A stretch of 64,000 bases of DNA from Paenibacillus sabinae T27 (GTDB lineage Bacteria; Bacillota; Bacilli; Paenibacillales; Paenibacillaceae): the NCBI RefSeq assembly GCF_000612505.1, contig NZ_CP004078.1, positions 2,468,001 through 2,532,000 on the forward strand. The letters run 5' to 3'. The stretch's first letter is position 1. Each line of letters begins with the position of its first letter. Of this stretch, positions 17,993 to 26,531 are shown piece by piece. Made by a program: the position numbers and the translations under genes. Below the pieces are notes generated by a model. The model was given only the letters and a program-made list of their open reading frames with translations. It was not told the DNA's origin and searched no databases.

Positions 17993-18187
17993 ATGCCTTG
18001 GAATAAGGAAGATTACCCCGATTCGCTGAAGAATTTCACCGCTTCGGTCCGCAATAAAGCGATTGAAATAGCCAATGCGCTTCTGGAGGACGGCTATGAA
18101 GAAGGGCGGGCGATTTCGATTGCCACCGCTCAGGCCAAAGAGTGGGGAGAGAATCACGACAAAAAGATCAGGAAAGAGAAGCATTGA
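17993..18187 (+). CDS. Small YdaT-like protein
   Basis: The 64-residue product (PWNKEDYPDSLKNFTASVRN, then AIEIANALLEDGYEEGRAIS) matches what I recall of the N-terminal segment of Bacillus YdaT and many short Paenibacillus proteins of the same kind. Role unknown; YdaT is associated with general stress in Bacillus. AAGGAGGAGAGAAAGG precedes the ATG. The product is helical, soluble and charged with a Lys-rich tail. It is too short to include the C-terminal DUF2188-like part of YdaT, which appears to be absent rather than frameshifted. Confidence 0.72.
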   Translation: MPWNKEDYPDSLKNFTASVRNKAIEIANALLEDGYEEGRAISIATAQAKEWGENHDKKIRKEKH

Positions 18188-18233
18188 TTAAGCAGCTTCC
18201 GCGACATGATGATTATATTAGTACCATTAACGC

Positions 18234-18268
18234 AAAAAAGGACAAACGACGGTTGTCGTTGTCCTTTT
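18234..18268. terminator. Bidirectional terminator between convergent genes
   Basis: AAAAGGACAACGAC-type arms pair almost perfectly (AAAAGGACAAACGAC with GTCGTTGTCCTTTT) with A and T runs on both sides, serving the YdaT-like gene and the foldase gene. Confidence 0.88.
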
Positions 18269-18278
18269 GTGTAATTGA

Positions 18279-19379
18279 TTATTTTGCAGCGGCGCTTGGG
18301 CTTGCTTCAGGCGCTGCGGAGGCTCCTGGCGCTGCAGAAGCTTCCGCCTTCTTGGCGTCGGTCAGCGTGTTCGTGATCTTTGCTCCGGAAGTCAGAGTCT
18401 GCATCCATGTGGAGGACATTTCGGAAACCTTCTGGGAAACCAGCGTCTTGCGGATTTCTTCCTTCGAGTTCTCAAACGTTGGGGTTACAGCATCTTTATG
18501 ATCCGTTACTTTGATGATATGGTAACCATATTCGCTCTTGACCGGTTCGCTTGTTTCTCCTACCTTCAGCTTGAAAGCCGCGTCGGAGAAGGCGGCTACC
18601 ATGTCGCCGCGCTTGAAGAATCCAAGATCGCCGCCCTTGTCCTTGGAGCCGGTGTCACCGGACTTCTCTTTGGCCAAAGCCGCGAAGTCTGCGCCGGATT
18701 TCAGCTGCTTGACGATCGCATCGGCTTCCTCTTTCGTCTTCACGAGGATATGGGAAGCGCGGACTTCTTCTTGCGAGCCTAGAGTGGCTTTATTTTCATC
18801 AAAATATTTTTTGATTTCGTCGTCGGTAACCTTGACTTTAGGCTCGATCAGTTTGCGGATTTCCACCTGCAGCGGCAATTGCTTCTTCAGATCGTCCAGG
18901 GTCATTCCGCTTTGGGAAAGAGCGGAGTTCAGTCCGTCTTCGCCGCCGAACTGCTTCTTGAGATCTTCAATCTCTGCGTTGATGTCGGCATCGGTGACCG
19001 TAATGTTCGCTTTCTTGGCTTCCTGGTCGACAAGCTCCTGGGTGATCATGGATTGCAGCGTCGATTCCCCGCCGGCCTGCACAAGCTTGTCATACAGCTC
19101 GTTCTTCGTAATATCTTGGCCATTAACCGTCGCTACGGCGGCATTGCCATCAGCCTTCTGGAAAGGCGGTTTAATCAACACAATAATAAGCGCTGCCGCC
19201 AGTATGATCGAAGCGATCATCCAGCCTTTGCTTCCCTTGGAGGAAGAGGGGGCCCCTGCGGGCGGTTCGCCGATCTTGTCCATTACCGGGATTTCCGGAT
19301 TCGTGTTGTCCACAGCAGCTTGCTCTACCGCCGCCGGGTTTTCCTGGTGCTTGCTCTGGTCCAAATTCTTTTCATCCAT
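18279..19379 (-). CDS. Membrane-anchored PrsA-like peptidyl-prolyl isomerase
   Basis: An extracytoplasmic foldase helping secreted proteins fold. The 366-residue protein has a cytosolic N-terminal tail of about 50 residues, one membrane segment (WMIASIILAAALIIVLI, about 53-69), a SurA/PrsA-type N-terminal domain (VATVNGQDITKNELYDKLVQ onward) and a parvulin domain (about 205-300; VRASHILVKTKEEADAI, GGDLGFFKRGDMVAAFSDAA, YGYHIIKVTDHK). The C terminus is an Ala/Ser/Pro-rich tail. It is anchored by a transmembrane helix instead of the lipid of classical PrsA. The ATG at 19379 follows AAGGGAGT. Confidence 0.9.
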   Translation of the reverse strand: MDEKNLDQSKHQENPAAVEQAAVDNTNPEIPVMDKIGEPPAGAPSSSKGSKGWMIASIILAAALIIVLIKPPFQKADGNAAVATVNGQDITKNELYDKLVQAGGESTLQSMITQELVDQEAKKANITVTDADINAEIEDLKKQFGGEDGLNSALSQSGMTLDDLKKQLPLQVEIRKLIEPKVKVTDDEIKKYFDENKATLGSQEEVRASHILVKTKEEADAIVKQLKSGADFAALAKEKSGDTGSKDKGGDLGFFKRGDMVAAFSDAAFKLKVGETSEPVKSEYGYHIIKVTDHKDAVTPTFENSKEEIRKTLVSQKVSEMSSTWMQTLTSGAKITNTLTDAKKAEASAAPGASAAPEASPSAAAK

Positions 19380-19509
19380 TGTAGCAATGACTCCCTTCAT
19401 TTATAGGCGTTGCCTTTTCTCTCTACCAACTTTACCAGAATTCCAGAGATCAAACCTTAAGAAAGCATAAAAAAACAGTTATTCTTTTTAAGAATGCCTT
19501 AATAAATGG

Positions 19510-19552
19510 AAAAAGCCGGAAAACACGGTCGCCCGTCGTTCTCCGGCTTTTA
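19510..19552 (-). terminator. Terminator of the LytTR gene
   Basis: AAAGCCGGAG pairs with CCGGCTTTTT on the minus strand around a loop, just downstream of the stop at 19573. Confidence 0.8.
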
Positions 19553-19572
19553 CGCCAATGCTTGAATCCTGC

Positions 19573-19911
19573 TTAAGAGATTCGGCTGCGGATCAGCTGG
19601 CGGATATGCTCCTGCTTTCTTCTCGGAATGCGTACCCGCTTGGCGTACCAGCCTTTTTCACCGAAATAGATGCAATCATCCTCGATGGAGCTGATTTTGT
19701 TCAGATTGACGTAAACGCCGCCCTGCACATGATAATAGCTTGAGGATTTAAGCAGACGATTCAATTGATCGGCAGTCATTCTCTTTTTAATATTGTAGTT
19801 TCTGCCGTGAAAGATGACCAGGTCGTGGTCTCCAACCTTAAAGAACAGAACGTCCGTTTCCACCTCGAAGTCCTCATATACATTTCTGGCTTCCAGTAGA
19901 ATGCTGTTCAT
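19573..19911 (-). CDS. Stand-alone LytTR DNA-binding domain protein
   Basis: A small transcription factor consisting mainly of the LytTR fold. In its 112 residues VLFFKVGDHDLVIFHGRNYNI and YYHVQGGVYVNLNKISSIED match the LytTR pattern (F.R.HRSYLVN..I), and RIPRRKQEHIRQLIRSRI ends the domain. No receiver or membrane segment is present, so it resembles single-domain LytTR regulators. AAGGGGGAACAGG precedes the ATG. Targets are unknown; no membrane inhibitor partner (as in LytTR regulatory systems) is adjacent. Confidence 0.85.
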   Translation of the reverse strand: MNSILLEARNVYEDFEVETDVLFFKVGDHDLVIFHGRNYNIKKRMTADQLNRLLKSSSYYHVQGGVYVNLNKISSIEDDCIYFGEKGWYAKRVRIPRRKQEHIRQLIRSRIS

Positions 19912-20089
19912 TCCTGTTCCCCCTTATTCATATTCTTCTGTGTTAGCGCTTACATTATAACATGCCTAGTCATGCTTGAAAAGCTTATTTTTAAAATAAT
20001 GCAGTTCTTGGTGTTTGGGGATTTGTCATAGCCGATGAAAAAATGTAAATTATAAAAAGCGAAGATAGACCAAAGGAGGAATTATTAGT

Positions 20090-21190
20090 ATGAATCAACC
20101 GTCCAAGCTTTTTCTATATGTAGGTTCGTATTCGGGAGCCGATGTAAATGGTATTCATGTATTGCAGTTTGATCCGGAACAAGGGGGCGCTCTAACCTTG
20201 CTCAGCGGAGTGAAGGGAGTTGCCAATCCGACATTTATTAATGTGGACGAGCAGAGGCTCCGTCTGTATTCCATCGGCGAGAAGGTCAATGGGCATGGCG
20301 TCAAGGAAGGCGAAGTAATAGCCTACTCCGTGGAAAGAGAATCCGGCGCATTATCGGAGATCAGCCGGACGGAGACGATGCTTGCCGAAGGTGCAATTGC
20401 CACGACTACCTGTCATATTGCGAGAGACTCGGGCAGCAATTTCCTGGTGGTCGCCAGCTATCACGGCGGACAAATCGGACTCGTCTCCCTTGATGCGGAA
20501 GGAAAGACCGTGCGTCTGACCGATTTCGCGGTTCATTCGGGGCGGGGCGCCCACCCTGAACGTCAGGACCGTCCTCACCCGCATTCGGCGACGTTTAGTC
20601 CCGATGAACGGTTTGTGTTTGTCTGCGATCTGGGGATTGATGTCATCCGGGCATACCGTATTAATGCGGAAAAAGAAACGCTGGAGCTGCATGGAGACAC
20701 GCCGCTTCACCCGGGGGCAGGCCCGCGTCATTTCGCATTCCACCCGGACGGACGTTCCGCGTATGTTATTAATGAAGTGGACTCCACCATTACTTCGTTT
20801 ACATATGATGCCACAGCGGGTACTCTGAGCCCCGTTGTCACCGTTCCTACGCTCCCGGAAGACTATACCGAAGAGAATACCTGTGCGGAAATTTCGCTGT
20901 CTCCAGACGGACGTTTCCTGTATGGATCAAACCGCGGACATGACAGCATAGTAGTCTACGAGGTCGATCCGGCGACAGCCAGACTAACCTTGGTAGAGCA
21001 CACGTCCACTCACGGCGGACATCCGCGGCATTTCGCGCTTACGCCGGGCGGAGATTATTTGATTGCCGCCAACCGGGACTCCAATAATCTGGTGGTCTTT
21101 GCAAGGGACAGCGCCAGCGGAAAGCTGAACTTTACCGGACACGAAGCGCAGGTACCAAAGCCTGTATGCGTCAAGCCGGTGTACTTATAG
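20090..21190 (+). CDS. Lactonase family seven-bladed propeller protein (YkgB/Pgl-like)
   Basis: Members of this family hydrolyse 6-phosphogluconolactone in the oxidative pentose phosphate pathway. The 366-residue protein shows repeated propeller blades with HPHSATFSPDERFVFVCDLG, GPRHFAFHPDGRSAYVINEV, CAEISLSPDGRFLYGSNRG and HPRHFALTPGGDYLIAANRD, as in Pgl/YkgB. AAAGGAGGAATT precedes the ATG. It is a single-gene unit. Activity on phosphogluconolactone is inferred from the family; other sugar lactones are possible. Confidence 0.87.
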   Translation: MNQPSKLFLYVGSYSGADVNGIHVLQFDPEQGGALTLLSGVKGVANPTFINVDEQRLRLYSIGEKVNGHGVKEGEVIAYSVERESGALSEISRTETMLAEGAIATTTCHIARDSGSNFLVVASYHGGQIGLVSLDAEGKTVRLTDFAVHSGRGAHPERQDRPHPHSATFSPDERFVFVCDLGIDVIRAYRINAEKETLELHGDTPLHPGAGPRHFAFHPDGRSAYVINEVDSTITSFTYDATAGTLSPVVTVPTLPEDYTEENTCAEISLSPDGRFLYGSNRGHDSIVVYEVDPATARLTLVEHTSTHGGHPRHFALTPGGDYLIAANRDSNNLVVFARDSASGKLNFTGHEAQVPKPVCVKPVYL

Positions 21191-21230
21191 GCTTAAAGTG
21201 AGGAAGCGGGGGCAACAATAACGAAACGCC

Positions 21231-21260
21231 AAAAACGCCGGTCTGTGCGGTCCGGCGTTT
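21231..21260 (-). terminator. Terminator of the divergent hfq gene
   Basis: AACGCCGG and CCGGCGTT enclose a ten-base loop, and on the minus strand the second arm runs into TTTTT. Confidence 0.78.
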
Positions 21261-21280
21261 CCTGCATGTGCTGCTGATGC

Positions 21281-21502
21281 TTAACGGAGAGAGACCGGCC
21301 GCAGCGGTACGATTGTGGATACGGCAGACTTGAACAATACGCTTTGTTTGCCGTCGCTCTGACCCTGCAAAGTGATCGTGTAGGCGTCATACGAGGTCAT
21401 AATGCCCTGGATTTTCACTCCATTGGTCGTAAAGATCGTCAGCGGAACCTTGGTCTGAACAAATTGACTCAGCATACGTTCCTGAAGCTTTTGGATTTCC
21501 AC
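21281..21502 (-). CDS. hfq: Divergent Hfq-family RNA-binding protein
   Basis: Hfq forms a six-membered Sm ring that binds small RNAs and messages. The 73-residue protein aligns along its full length with Bacillus Hfq: the N-terminal helix (IQKLQERMLSQF), Sm1 (VPLTIFTTNGVKIQGIMTSYDAYTITLQ, about 19-46) and Sm2 (KQSVLFKSAVSTIVP, about 52-66). The Sm2 hallmark normally reads YKHAIS; here it is FKSAVS, so the proximal-site His is Ser59. The start is GTG, ten bases after GGAG. It is not next to miaA, the usual neighbour of hfq, so it may be a second paralogue. Confidence 0.85.
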   Translation of the reverse strand: MEIQKLQERMLSQFVQTKVPLTIFTTNGVKIQGIMTSYDAYTITLQGQSDGKQSVLFKSAVSTIVPLRPVSLR

Positions 21503-21613
21503 TTTGGCAGCACTCCATTTTTTTATAATTGATTACTAACCAAGTATAGCATGGAAAAGGTTCCCTCTGGAAACAGACCTTGTCCGTCGGATGCTCATTA
21601 GGAGGAACAGAGA

Positions 21614-22264
21614 ATGATTGCCAGGCACTGGTCCAGAGGTTTCAAGCTTTTTCTTCTGTTTACGGTGATTTTCGGGCTGATTGCCGTTCTGGTCGCGTAT
21701 AACCGAACGGCGTGGTTTGACAACAGGATCATACATTTCGTTCAACATTCCGAGTCCCCGGCGCTTACCTCTTTGGCCAAAGCATTATCACTGGTGGGAT
21801 CGTCAAAAATCGTGGTTACGCTGTCCCTTGTCATCATGGCTGCCCTGTTTCTGTTTCTAAAACACCGGCTGGAGCTGCTGTTTTTTCTATGGGCGGGTGT
21901 GACATCTCATATCCTGAACTCCATACTCAAGAACTGGTTTCACAGAGAGCGGCCGAACATTCACCGGATTATTGAAGAAGCCGGCTTCAGCTTCCCAAGC
22001 GGCCATTCGATGGCCGCCTTTACGGTGTATGGTGCGCTTACCTTTTTGCTGTGGCGCCATATGCGCACCGGAGAGGCCCGGGCCCTGCTGGTCACCGTTT
22101 GTTTTATCCTCACCGCCGCCATCGGCTGGAGCCGGATCTATCTTGGCGTGCATTATCCGAGCGATGTGATCGGCGGATACGCCGCCAGCTGCGCGTGGCT
22201 GATGCTGTCCATCGTCCTGTTCGAGGCGCTCCGTTCCTTCCTGAAGAAGAAGCGCAAGGGCTAG
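21614..22264 (+). CDS. PAP2 family phosphatase, probable undecaprenyl-diphosphatase
   Basis: Membrane PAP2 enzymes of this type recycle the lipid carrier of cell-wall synthesis or remove phosphate from other lipid phosphates. The 216-residue protein has about six membrane segments and the complete acid phosphatase signature: KNWFHRERPN (K-x6-RP), PSGHSMAAF (PSGH) and SRIYLGVHYPSDV (SR-x5-H-x3-D). AGGAGGAACAGAG precedes the ATG. The C terminus is basic (KKKRKG). The specific lipid substrate is unproven. Confidence 0.9.
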   Translation: MIARHWSRGFKLFLLFTVIFGLIAVLVAYNRTAWFDNRIIHFVQHSESPALTSLAKALSLVGSSKIVVTLSLVIMAALFLFLKHRLELLFFLWAGVTSHILNSILKNWFHRERPNIHRIIEEAGFSFPSGHSMAAFTVYGALTFLLWRHMRTGEARALLVTVCFILTAAIGWSRIYLGVHYPSDVIGGYAASCAWLMLSIVLFEALRSFLKKKRKG

Positions 22265-22280
22265 CCCTCGCTTCCCGTGA

Positions 22281-22310
22281 AAAAAGCCGGACACCTATGA
22301 GGTGACCGGC
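22281..22310 (-). terminator. Terminator between PAP2 and the secreted protein gene
   Basis: GCCGG-CACCT and AGGTG-CCGGC arms, followed on the minus strand by a run of six T. Confidence 0.82.
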
Positions 22311-22333
22311 TGCGGCATTACTAGAAGGAACGG

Positions 22334-22837
22334 TTATCCGTTCTGATCGGCGGGTTTCCGATGCGGGTGATGATGTCCGGTGAACGGCCCCTTCTCGGTG
22401 ACTTTTGCTTTCAGCATGGCCGGCAGACCGGACTTGAGCTGTCTGGCCTGCTCCTGTGTGAAGCGCCCTTCGGCGACGCCCTTGTCTATACGGCTGCCTG
22501 CGGCCTCCGCAAGCTTCTGGACATACTGATCTTCCGTCCAGCCTTTTTTCTCCTTGGCGATATCGGCCAGGCTTTTGCCGGATTTCAGGCTTTCGGCTAG
22601 AGCCGAGCATTCCATGCCGAACAGCTTCGCGCTTTCGGTGAAGATGAAATGCCCTTTGCCGTGCCGTTTGGCTTTATGGTCTCCATTATCGGAGACGGGA
22701 TGGGAGGGGGAATCGGCGGACCGGCCGGTGTCCGGGGCGCCTTCGGCTCCCTCAGCGCCGATTGCGGAAGCGCCAAATGTCAGGACGGACAAAAGGGCCA
22801 CGGACAGCGCCAGCATTTTTTTGTTCCATGCGTTCAA
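22334..22837 (-). CDS. Secreted protein with DUF2680-like domain
   Basis: The 167-residue precursor has a signal peptide (MLALSVALLSVLTFGASAIGA) followed by a disordered Asp/Ser/His-rich stretch and a helical region with SLKSGKSLADIAKEKKGWTE, then IDKGVAEGRFTQEQARQL, the pattern of DUF2680 proteins. Function unknown. The tail is His-rich (GHHHPHRKP), so metal binding is possible. I place the start at the TTG at 22837, six bases after GAGGTG; a GTG at 22846 overlaps that site. Confidence 0.7.
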   Translation of the reverse strand: MNAWNKKMLALSVALLSVLTFGASAIGAEGAEGAPDTGRSADSPSHPVSDNGDHKAKRHGKGHFIFTESAKLFGMECSALAESLKSGKSLADIAKEKKGWTEDQYVQKLAEAAGSRIDKGVAEGRFTQEQARQLKSGLPAMLKAKVTEKGPFTGHHHPHRKPADQNG

Positions 22838-23011
22838 TAGGTTCACCTCTTTTCCTTAATAATGAACTGCAGTATCCAGTATTTCCAGAAACCTGAAAGA
22901 ACGCTGAAAAAAGGCTTAATTCCCGTTAAATTTCGCCGCTCAGCCTCTTGGGTAATAATATAAAATCAGGCATGAACAAGCCGTTACAAGTAACAAGAGG
23001 AGGGATGGGCC

Positions 23012-24031
23012 GTGAATTTTGGCGCCCGCGTACTTAAGACGGGGCTGGCGGTAACACTTGCCCTATATCTGGCCACGCTGCTGAAGTTCCCCTCGCCCAC
23101 AGGGGCGGGAATTGCGGCCATATTTGCCATGCAGCCGTCCATCTACAGGTCGTGGCGGCATTTTTTGGACCAGGTTCAGACCAGTACGGCCGGAGCGGTC
23201 ATTGCGCTGCTTGGCGGGATGCTGCTGTCCAACCAGCCCATTGCCGTCGGCATCGTCTGCATTTTGGTCATTATGCTCAGTATGAAAATGAACCGCTCAG
23301 ATACGATCGGATTGTCGCTCGTTACCGTTATTTCCGTGATGGAGGGCTCGGGAGAGTGGCAGTTTGCGCTTACCCGGTTTCTGGTGCTGATGACGGGGAT
23401 TGTGTCGGCTTTCGTCATTAACATTCTGGTTATCCCCCCGAAGCCGCGGAAGCAGTACATCAACCAGATCGAGCGTGTCTTTAACAGCCTCTCCCTGCTG
23501 ATGCGCACCGCCGTTTCCCATGAAATGAAAGAGAGTGTGTTCCGGGATGAGAAGAATGCGCTTGAAGGCTCGATTCGTTCGATAGCGGATAAATATGCCC
23601 TGTTCGAAGAAGAGCAGAAGCAGCTTCGCAAGCCCAAGTACAGTCAGACCCGGCAGATGGTGGTGTATAAGAATTTGCTCTCCTCCCTGCAAAAAGGCTT
23701 TGAAGTGCTGGACGCGGTGGACCGGCACTATTTTCAAGCCGAGCCGAGCGAGGAGACCGACGTCATGTTCGACCGCCATTTGGAAAAGCTGATCAAATAT
23801 CATGAGCATATTTTACTGAAGTTTCAGGATAAGATTAAACCGGGGATGTCGGAGACGAAGCCGCTTGGCGATGACAATGACCGCTTCCTGGATTCTGTGG
23901 TTCTTGACAGGCAAGGCAAAGACAACCGCCTAAGGCTTGCCGTCGTTGCCGGAGCGATATATGATTACGGTTATCAGCTAGAACGCCTTGACAGGGTCGC
24001 TGACCAGATTAACCGCGCATCGGAAGATTGA
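23012..24031 (+). CDS. Aromatic acid exporter family protein (ArAE_1/FUSC-like)
   Basis: The 339-residue protein has an N-terminal membrane domain of about six segments (TGLAVTLALYLATLLKFPSP, AGIAAIFAMQPSIYRSWRHF, AGAVIALLGGML) and a C-terminal soluble helical domain (from about 150), the arrangement of the ArAE_1/DUF939 family. The family relates to AaeB/FUSC exporters, but the cargo of Firmicute members is unknown. GAGGAGGGATGGGCC precedes the GTG start. The gap to the helD-type gene is 25 bases, so they may be co-transcribed. Confidence 0.86.
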   Translation: MNFGARVLKTGLAVTLALYLATLLKFPSPTGAGIAAIFAMQPSIYRSWRHFLDQVQTSTAGAVIALLGGMLLSNQPIAVGIVCILVIMLSMKMNRSDTIGLSLVTVISVMEGSGEWQFALTRFLVLMTGIVSAFVINILVIPPKPRKQYINQIERVFNSLSLLMRTAVSHEMKESVFRDEKNALEGSIRSIADKYALFEEEQKQLRKPKYSQTRQMVVYKNLLSSLQKGFEVLDAVDRHYFQAEPSEETDVMFDRHLEKLIKYHEHILLKFQDKIKPGMSETKPLGDDNDRFLDSVVLDRQGKDNRLRLAVVAGAIYDYGYQLERLDRVADQINRASED

Positions 24032-24056
24032 GTGCAATTAAAGGGGATGAATCTCA

Positions 24057-26405
24057 ATGTCGATCAATGAACAGGAATGGAAAGAAGAGCAGCTTCGTGT
24101 CGACCGCATGACCGGGCTCCTCAAAGGCCATATCCGGGCGCTTTCTGAAGAGCTTGGGCTTCATCGCAGCGATGTTGTGGAGCTCCGCAAGGATTTTTGG
24201 GAAGAGGTAACCGTGAACTTCAGCAGTCCCGACGATCTCGGCGAAACCTCCACCAGTTTGCGGCAGCAGGCACAGGTATTGTCCGAGCGGGAACGCCATC
24301 ATCTGCAATCCAGCAAAGCGCTGAAAAAATATAAAAAGCTTGTGGTGTCCCCGTATTTCGGACGCATTGATTTTACGGAAGCTCCGGACGGAGAAACCGA
24401 ACGCATCTATCTGGGCATCGGCTCGCTGATGGAGGACAATGGCACTTTTCTTATTTATGACTGGCGGGCTCCGATTTCCAGCCTGTATTATGACGGGGCG
24501 CCCGGTCCCGCAGCCTTTGAAACGCCGGCAGGCATCGTGAGCGGGGACATGAGTCTGAAGCGGCAGTTTGTCATCGACAATGGAACCATCGAGGTGATGT
24601 TCGACACGGGCGTCACGATCGGCGACGAATTGCTTCAGCAGGTGCTCAGCCACAGCGCGGACGACCGGATGAAGAGCATTGTAGCTACCATTCAGAAGGA
24701 GCAGAACGCGATTATCCGCAACGACCGCAGCCGGATGCTCGTCGTTCAAGGGGCGGCCGGAAGCGGGAAGACGTCCGCAGCGCTTCAGCGCGTCGCCTAC
24801 CTGTTGTACAAGTACCGGGACAATCTGCAGGCTGATCAGGTGCTTCTGTTCTCACCCAATCCGCTGTTCAACAGCTACGTGTCTACCGTGCTTCCCGAGC
24901 TCGGAGAAGACAACATGCAGCAGACAACCTTCCAGATGTATCTCGAGCACCGCCTAGGCCAGGAATTCCAGCTTGAGGATGTATTCAGCCAGACGGAATC
25001 GCTGCTGGGCAGTCCTGATGGCCCTGAGGCGGATGCCAGAAAGGAAGGCATTGCCTACAAATCGTCGGTCGCATTTCTCGATGTCATCCGCCGGTATGCA
25101 ACCAGGCTGGAAACCGAAGGAATGCTCTTCAAGCCTTTGATGTTCCAGGGGCGCGCTATCGTGGGCAAGGAAGAAATGGAACGGAAATTTTACGAATACG
25201 ATCCGTCTATAAGGCTGGCGAACCGGATTGATCTCATGACAAGCTGGCTATTGAAGAAAATTGCCGTATTCAGCCAGGAGGAACGGAATGCGGACTGGGT
25301 GGAGGACCAGATCGACCTGCTGGACTCCAGCGAGTATCACCGCGCATATCAGGCGATGCGGCGCAAGCAGCGGGGCAAGGAGGAGACATTCGACGATTTT
25401 GACACCGAGAAGGAAATGCTCGCCCGCTACATAGTCAGCCAGCGGCTCAAGCCGTTGCGGGGCTGGGTCAAACGCGGCCGCTTTGTCGACGCCAACGGAC
25501 TCTATTCCCGCCTGTTCCGGGACAGAGAGCTGCTGGAAAGCCTTAACGAGGGGGCGGAGCTGCCCGAGGGCTGGGACGGCGTCAGCGCTCAGACGCTGAA
25601 TTCCCTTGCCGGCGGAGAGCTTGCCTATGAAGATGCCACGCCGTTCCTGTATTTGAAGGAGCTCAGCCAGGGCTTTCATACGAACACTTCGATTCGTTAT
25701 GTATTCGTGGATGAAGTGCAGGATTATTCGCCGTTCCAGCTCGAGTTTCTCCGCCGGCTGTTCCCGCGGGCCAAAATGACCGTGCTCGGCGATCTCAACC
25801 AGGCCATTTACGCTCAGGGTGAGGCACTCGGCGAATTGGCGGGACTTGTGAGCATTTACGGGAAAGAGAATACGGAAGTCGTATCGCTGACCCGAAGCTA
25901 CCGCTCGACGTACGAGATTGTCGAGTTTACGCGGTCCATGGTTCCCGGCGGCGAGCGGATTGTTCCGTTTAACCGTAGAGGGGAAGAGCCGCTGGTCCGC
26001 GAGGTGTCCGGAAGCGAGGAGCTTTTGTCCAGAGTGGAAGAAGATATTTTGAACCTGCATTCGCGCGGCTATCACTATGTTGCGGTTATATGCAAGACGG
26101 CCGGGGAAAGCTCAAGGGTATTCGATGGTCTCAAGGATAAGCTTGATGTGCAGCTAGTGACCAAGGAGACGCCGAATTTCCAGAAGGGGACGCTCGTTCT
26201 GCCTGCTTATCTGGCCAAAGGCGTTGAATTCGACGCGGTTATCATCTATGACGGGTCATCGAAAAATTATGGAAGGGAAAGCGAACGGAAGCTGTTCTAT
26301 ACCGCTTGCACGAGAGCGATGCATGTGCTGCATATTTATTGCCTCGGCGAGCCGACCCGGTTCATTCCCGTGAAATCCGTGGACACCGGCAGCCGCGTCC
26401 AATAA
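24057..26405 (+). CDS. helD: RNA polymerase recycling motor HelD (UvrD/Rep-type ATPase)
   Basis: HelD binds stalled RNA polymerase and uses ATP to eject nucleic acid and recycle the enzyme. The 782-residue protein has an N-terminal coiled arm (about 1-60), Walker A GAAGSGKTSAAL (about 232-243), superfamily 1 motif VFVDEVQDYSPFQLEFLRRL, TVLGDLNQAIYAQGEA and C-terminal motifs VLPAYLAKGVEFDAVIIYDG and LFYTACTRAMHVLHIY. The length matches Bacillus HelD (YvgS), about 774 residues. It is the class that acts on polymerase more than on DNA. Confidence 0.92.
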   Translation: MSINEQEWKEEQLRVDRMTGLLKGHIRALSEELGLHRSDVVELRKDFWEEVTVNFSSPDDLGETSTSLRQQAQVLSERERHHLQSSKALKKYKKLVVSPYFGRIDFTEAPDGETERIYLGIGSLMEDNGTFLIYDWRAPISSLYYDGAPGPAAFETPAGIVSGDMSLKRQFVIDNGTIEVMFDTGVTIGDELLQQVLSHSADDRMKSIVATIQKEQNAIIRNDRSRMLVVQGAAGSGKTSAALQRVAYLLYKYRDNLQADQVLLFSPNPLFNSYVSTVLPELGEDNMQQTTFQMYLEHRLGQEFQLEDVFSQTESLLGSPDGPEADARKEGIAYKSSVAFLDVIRRYATRLETEGMLFKPLMFQGRAIVGKEEMERKFYEYDPSIRLANRIDLMTSWLLKKIAVFSQEERNADWVEDQIDLLDSSEYHRAYQAMRRKQRGKEETFDDFDTEKEMLARYIVSQRLKPLRGWVKRGRFVDANGLYSRLFRDRELLESLNEGAELPEGWDGVSAQTLNSLAGGELAYEDATPFLYLKELSQGFHTNTSIRYVFVDEVQDYSPFQLEFLRRLFPRAKMTVLGDLNQAIYAQGEALGELAGLVSIYGKENTEVVSLTRSYRSTYEIVEFTRSMVPGGERIVPFNRRGEEPLVREVSGSEELLSRVEEDILNLHSRGYHYVAVICKTAGESSRVFDGLKDKLDVQLVTKETPNFQKGTLVLPAYLAKGVEFDAVIIYDGSSKNYGRESERKLFYTACTRAMHVLHIYCLGEPTRFIPVKSVDTGSRVQ

Positions 26406-26531
26406 AAGCGAATAAAGTGAATTACAGCCGTTCCGGCATTTCGGGGGCGGCTTTTTGTTGTATATGAATAATCGGTGCGGAACCAACCACACTAAAGGAT
26501 GTTGTGAACGAAAAACAAAGGTGGTCCGCAC

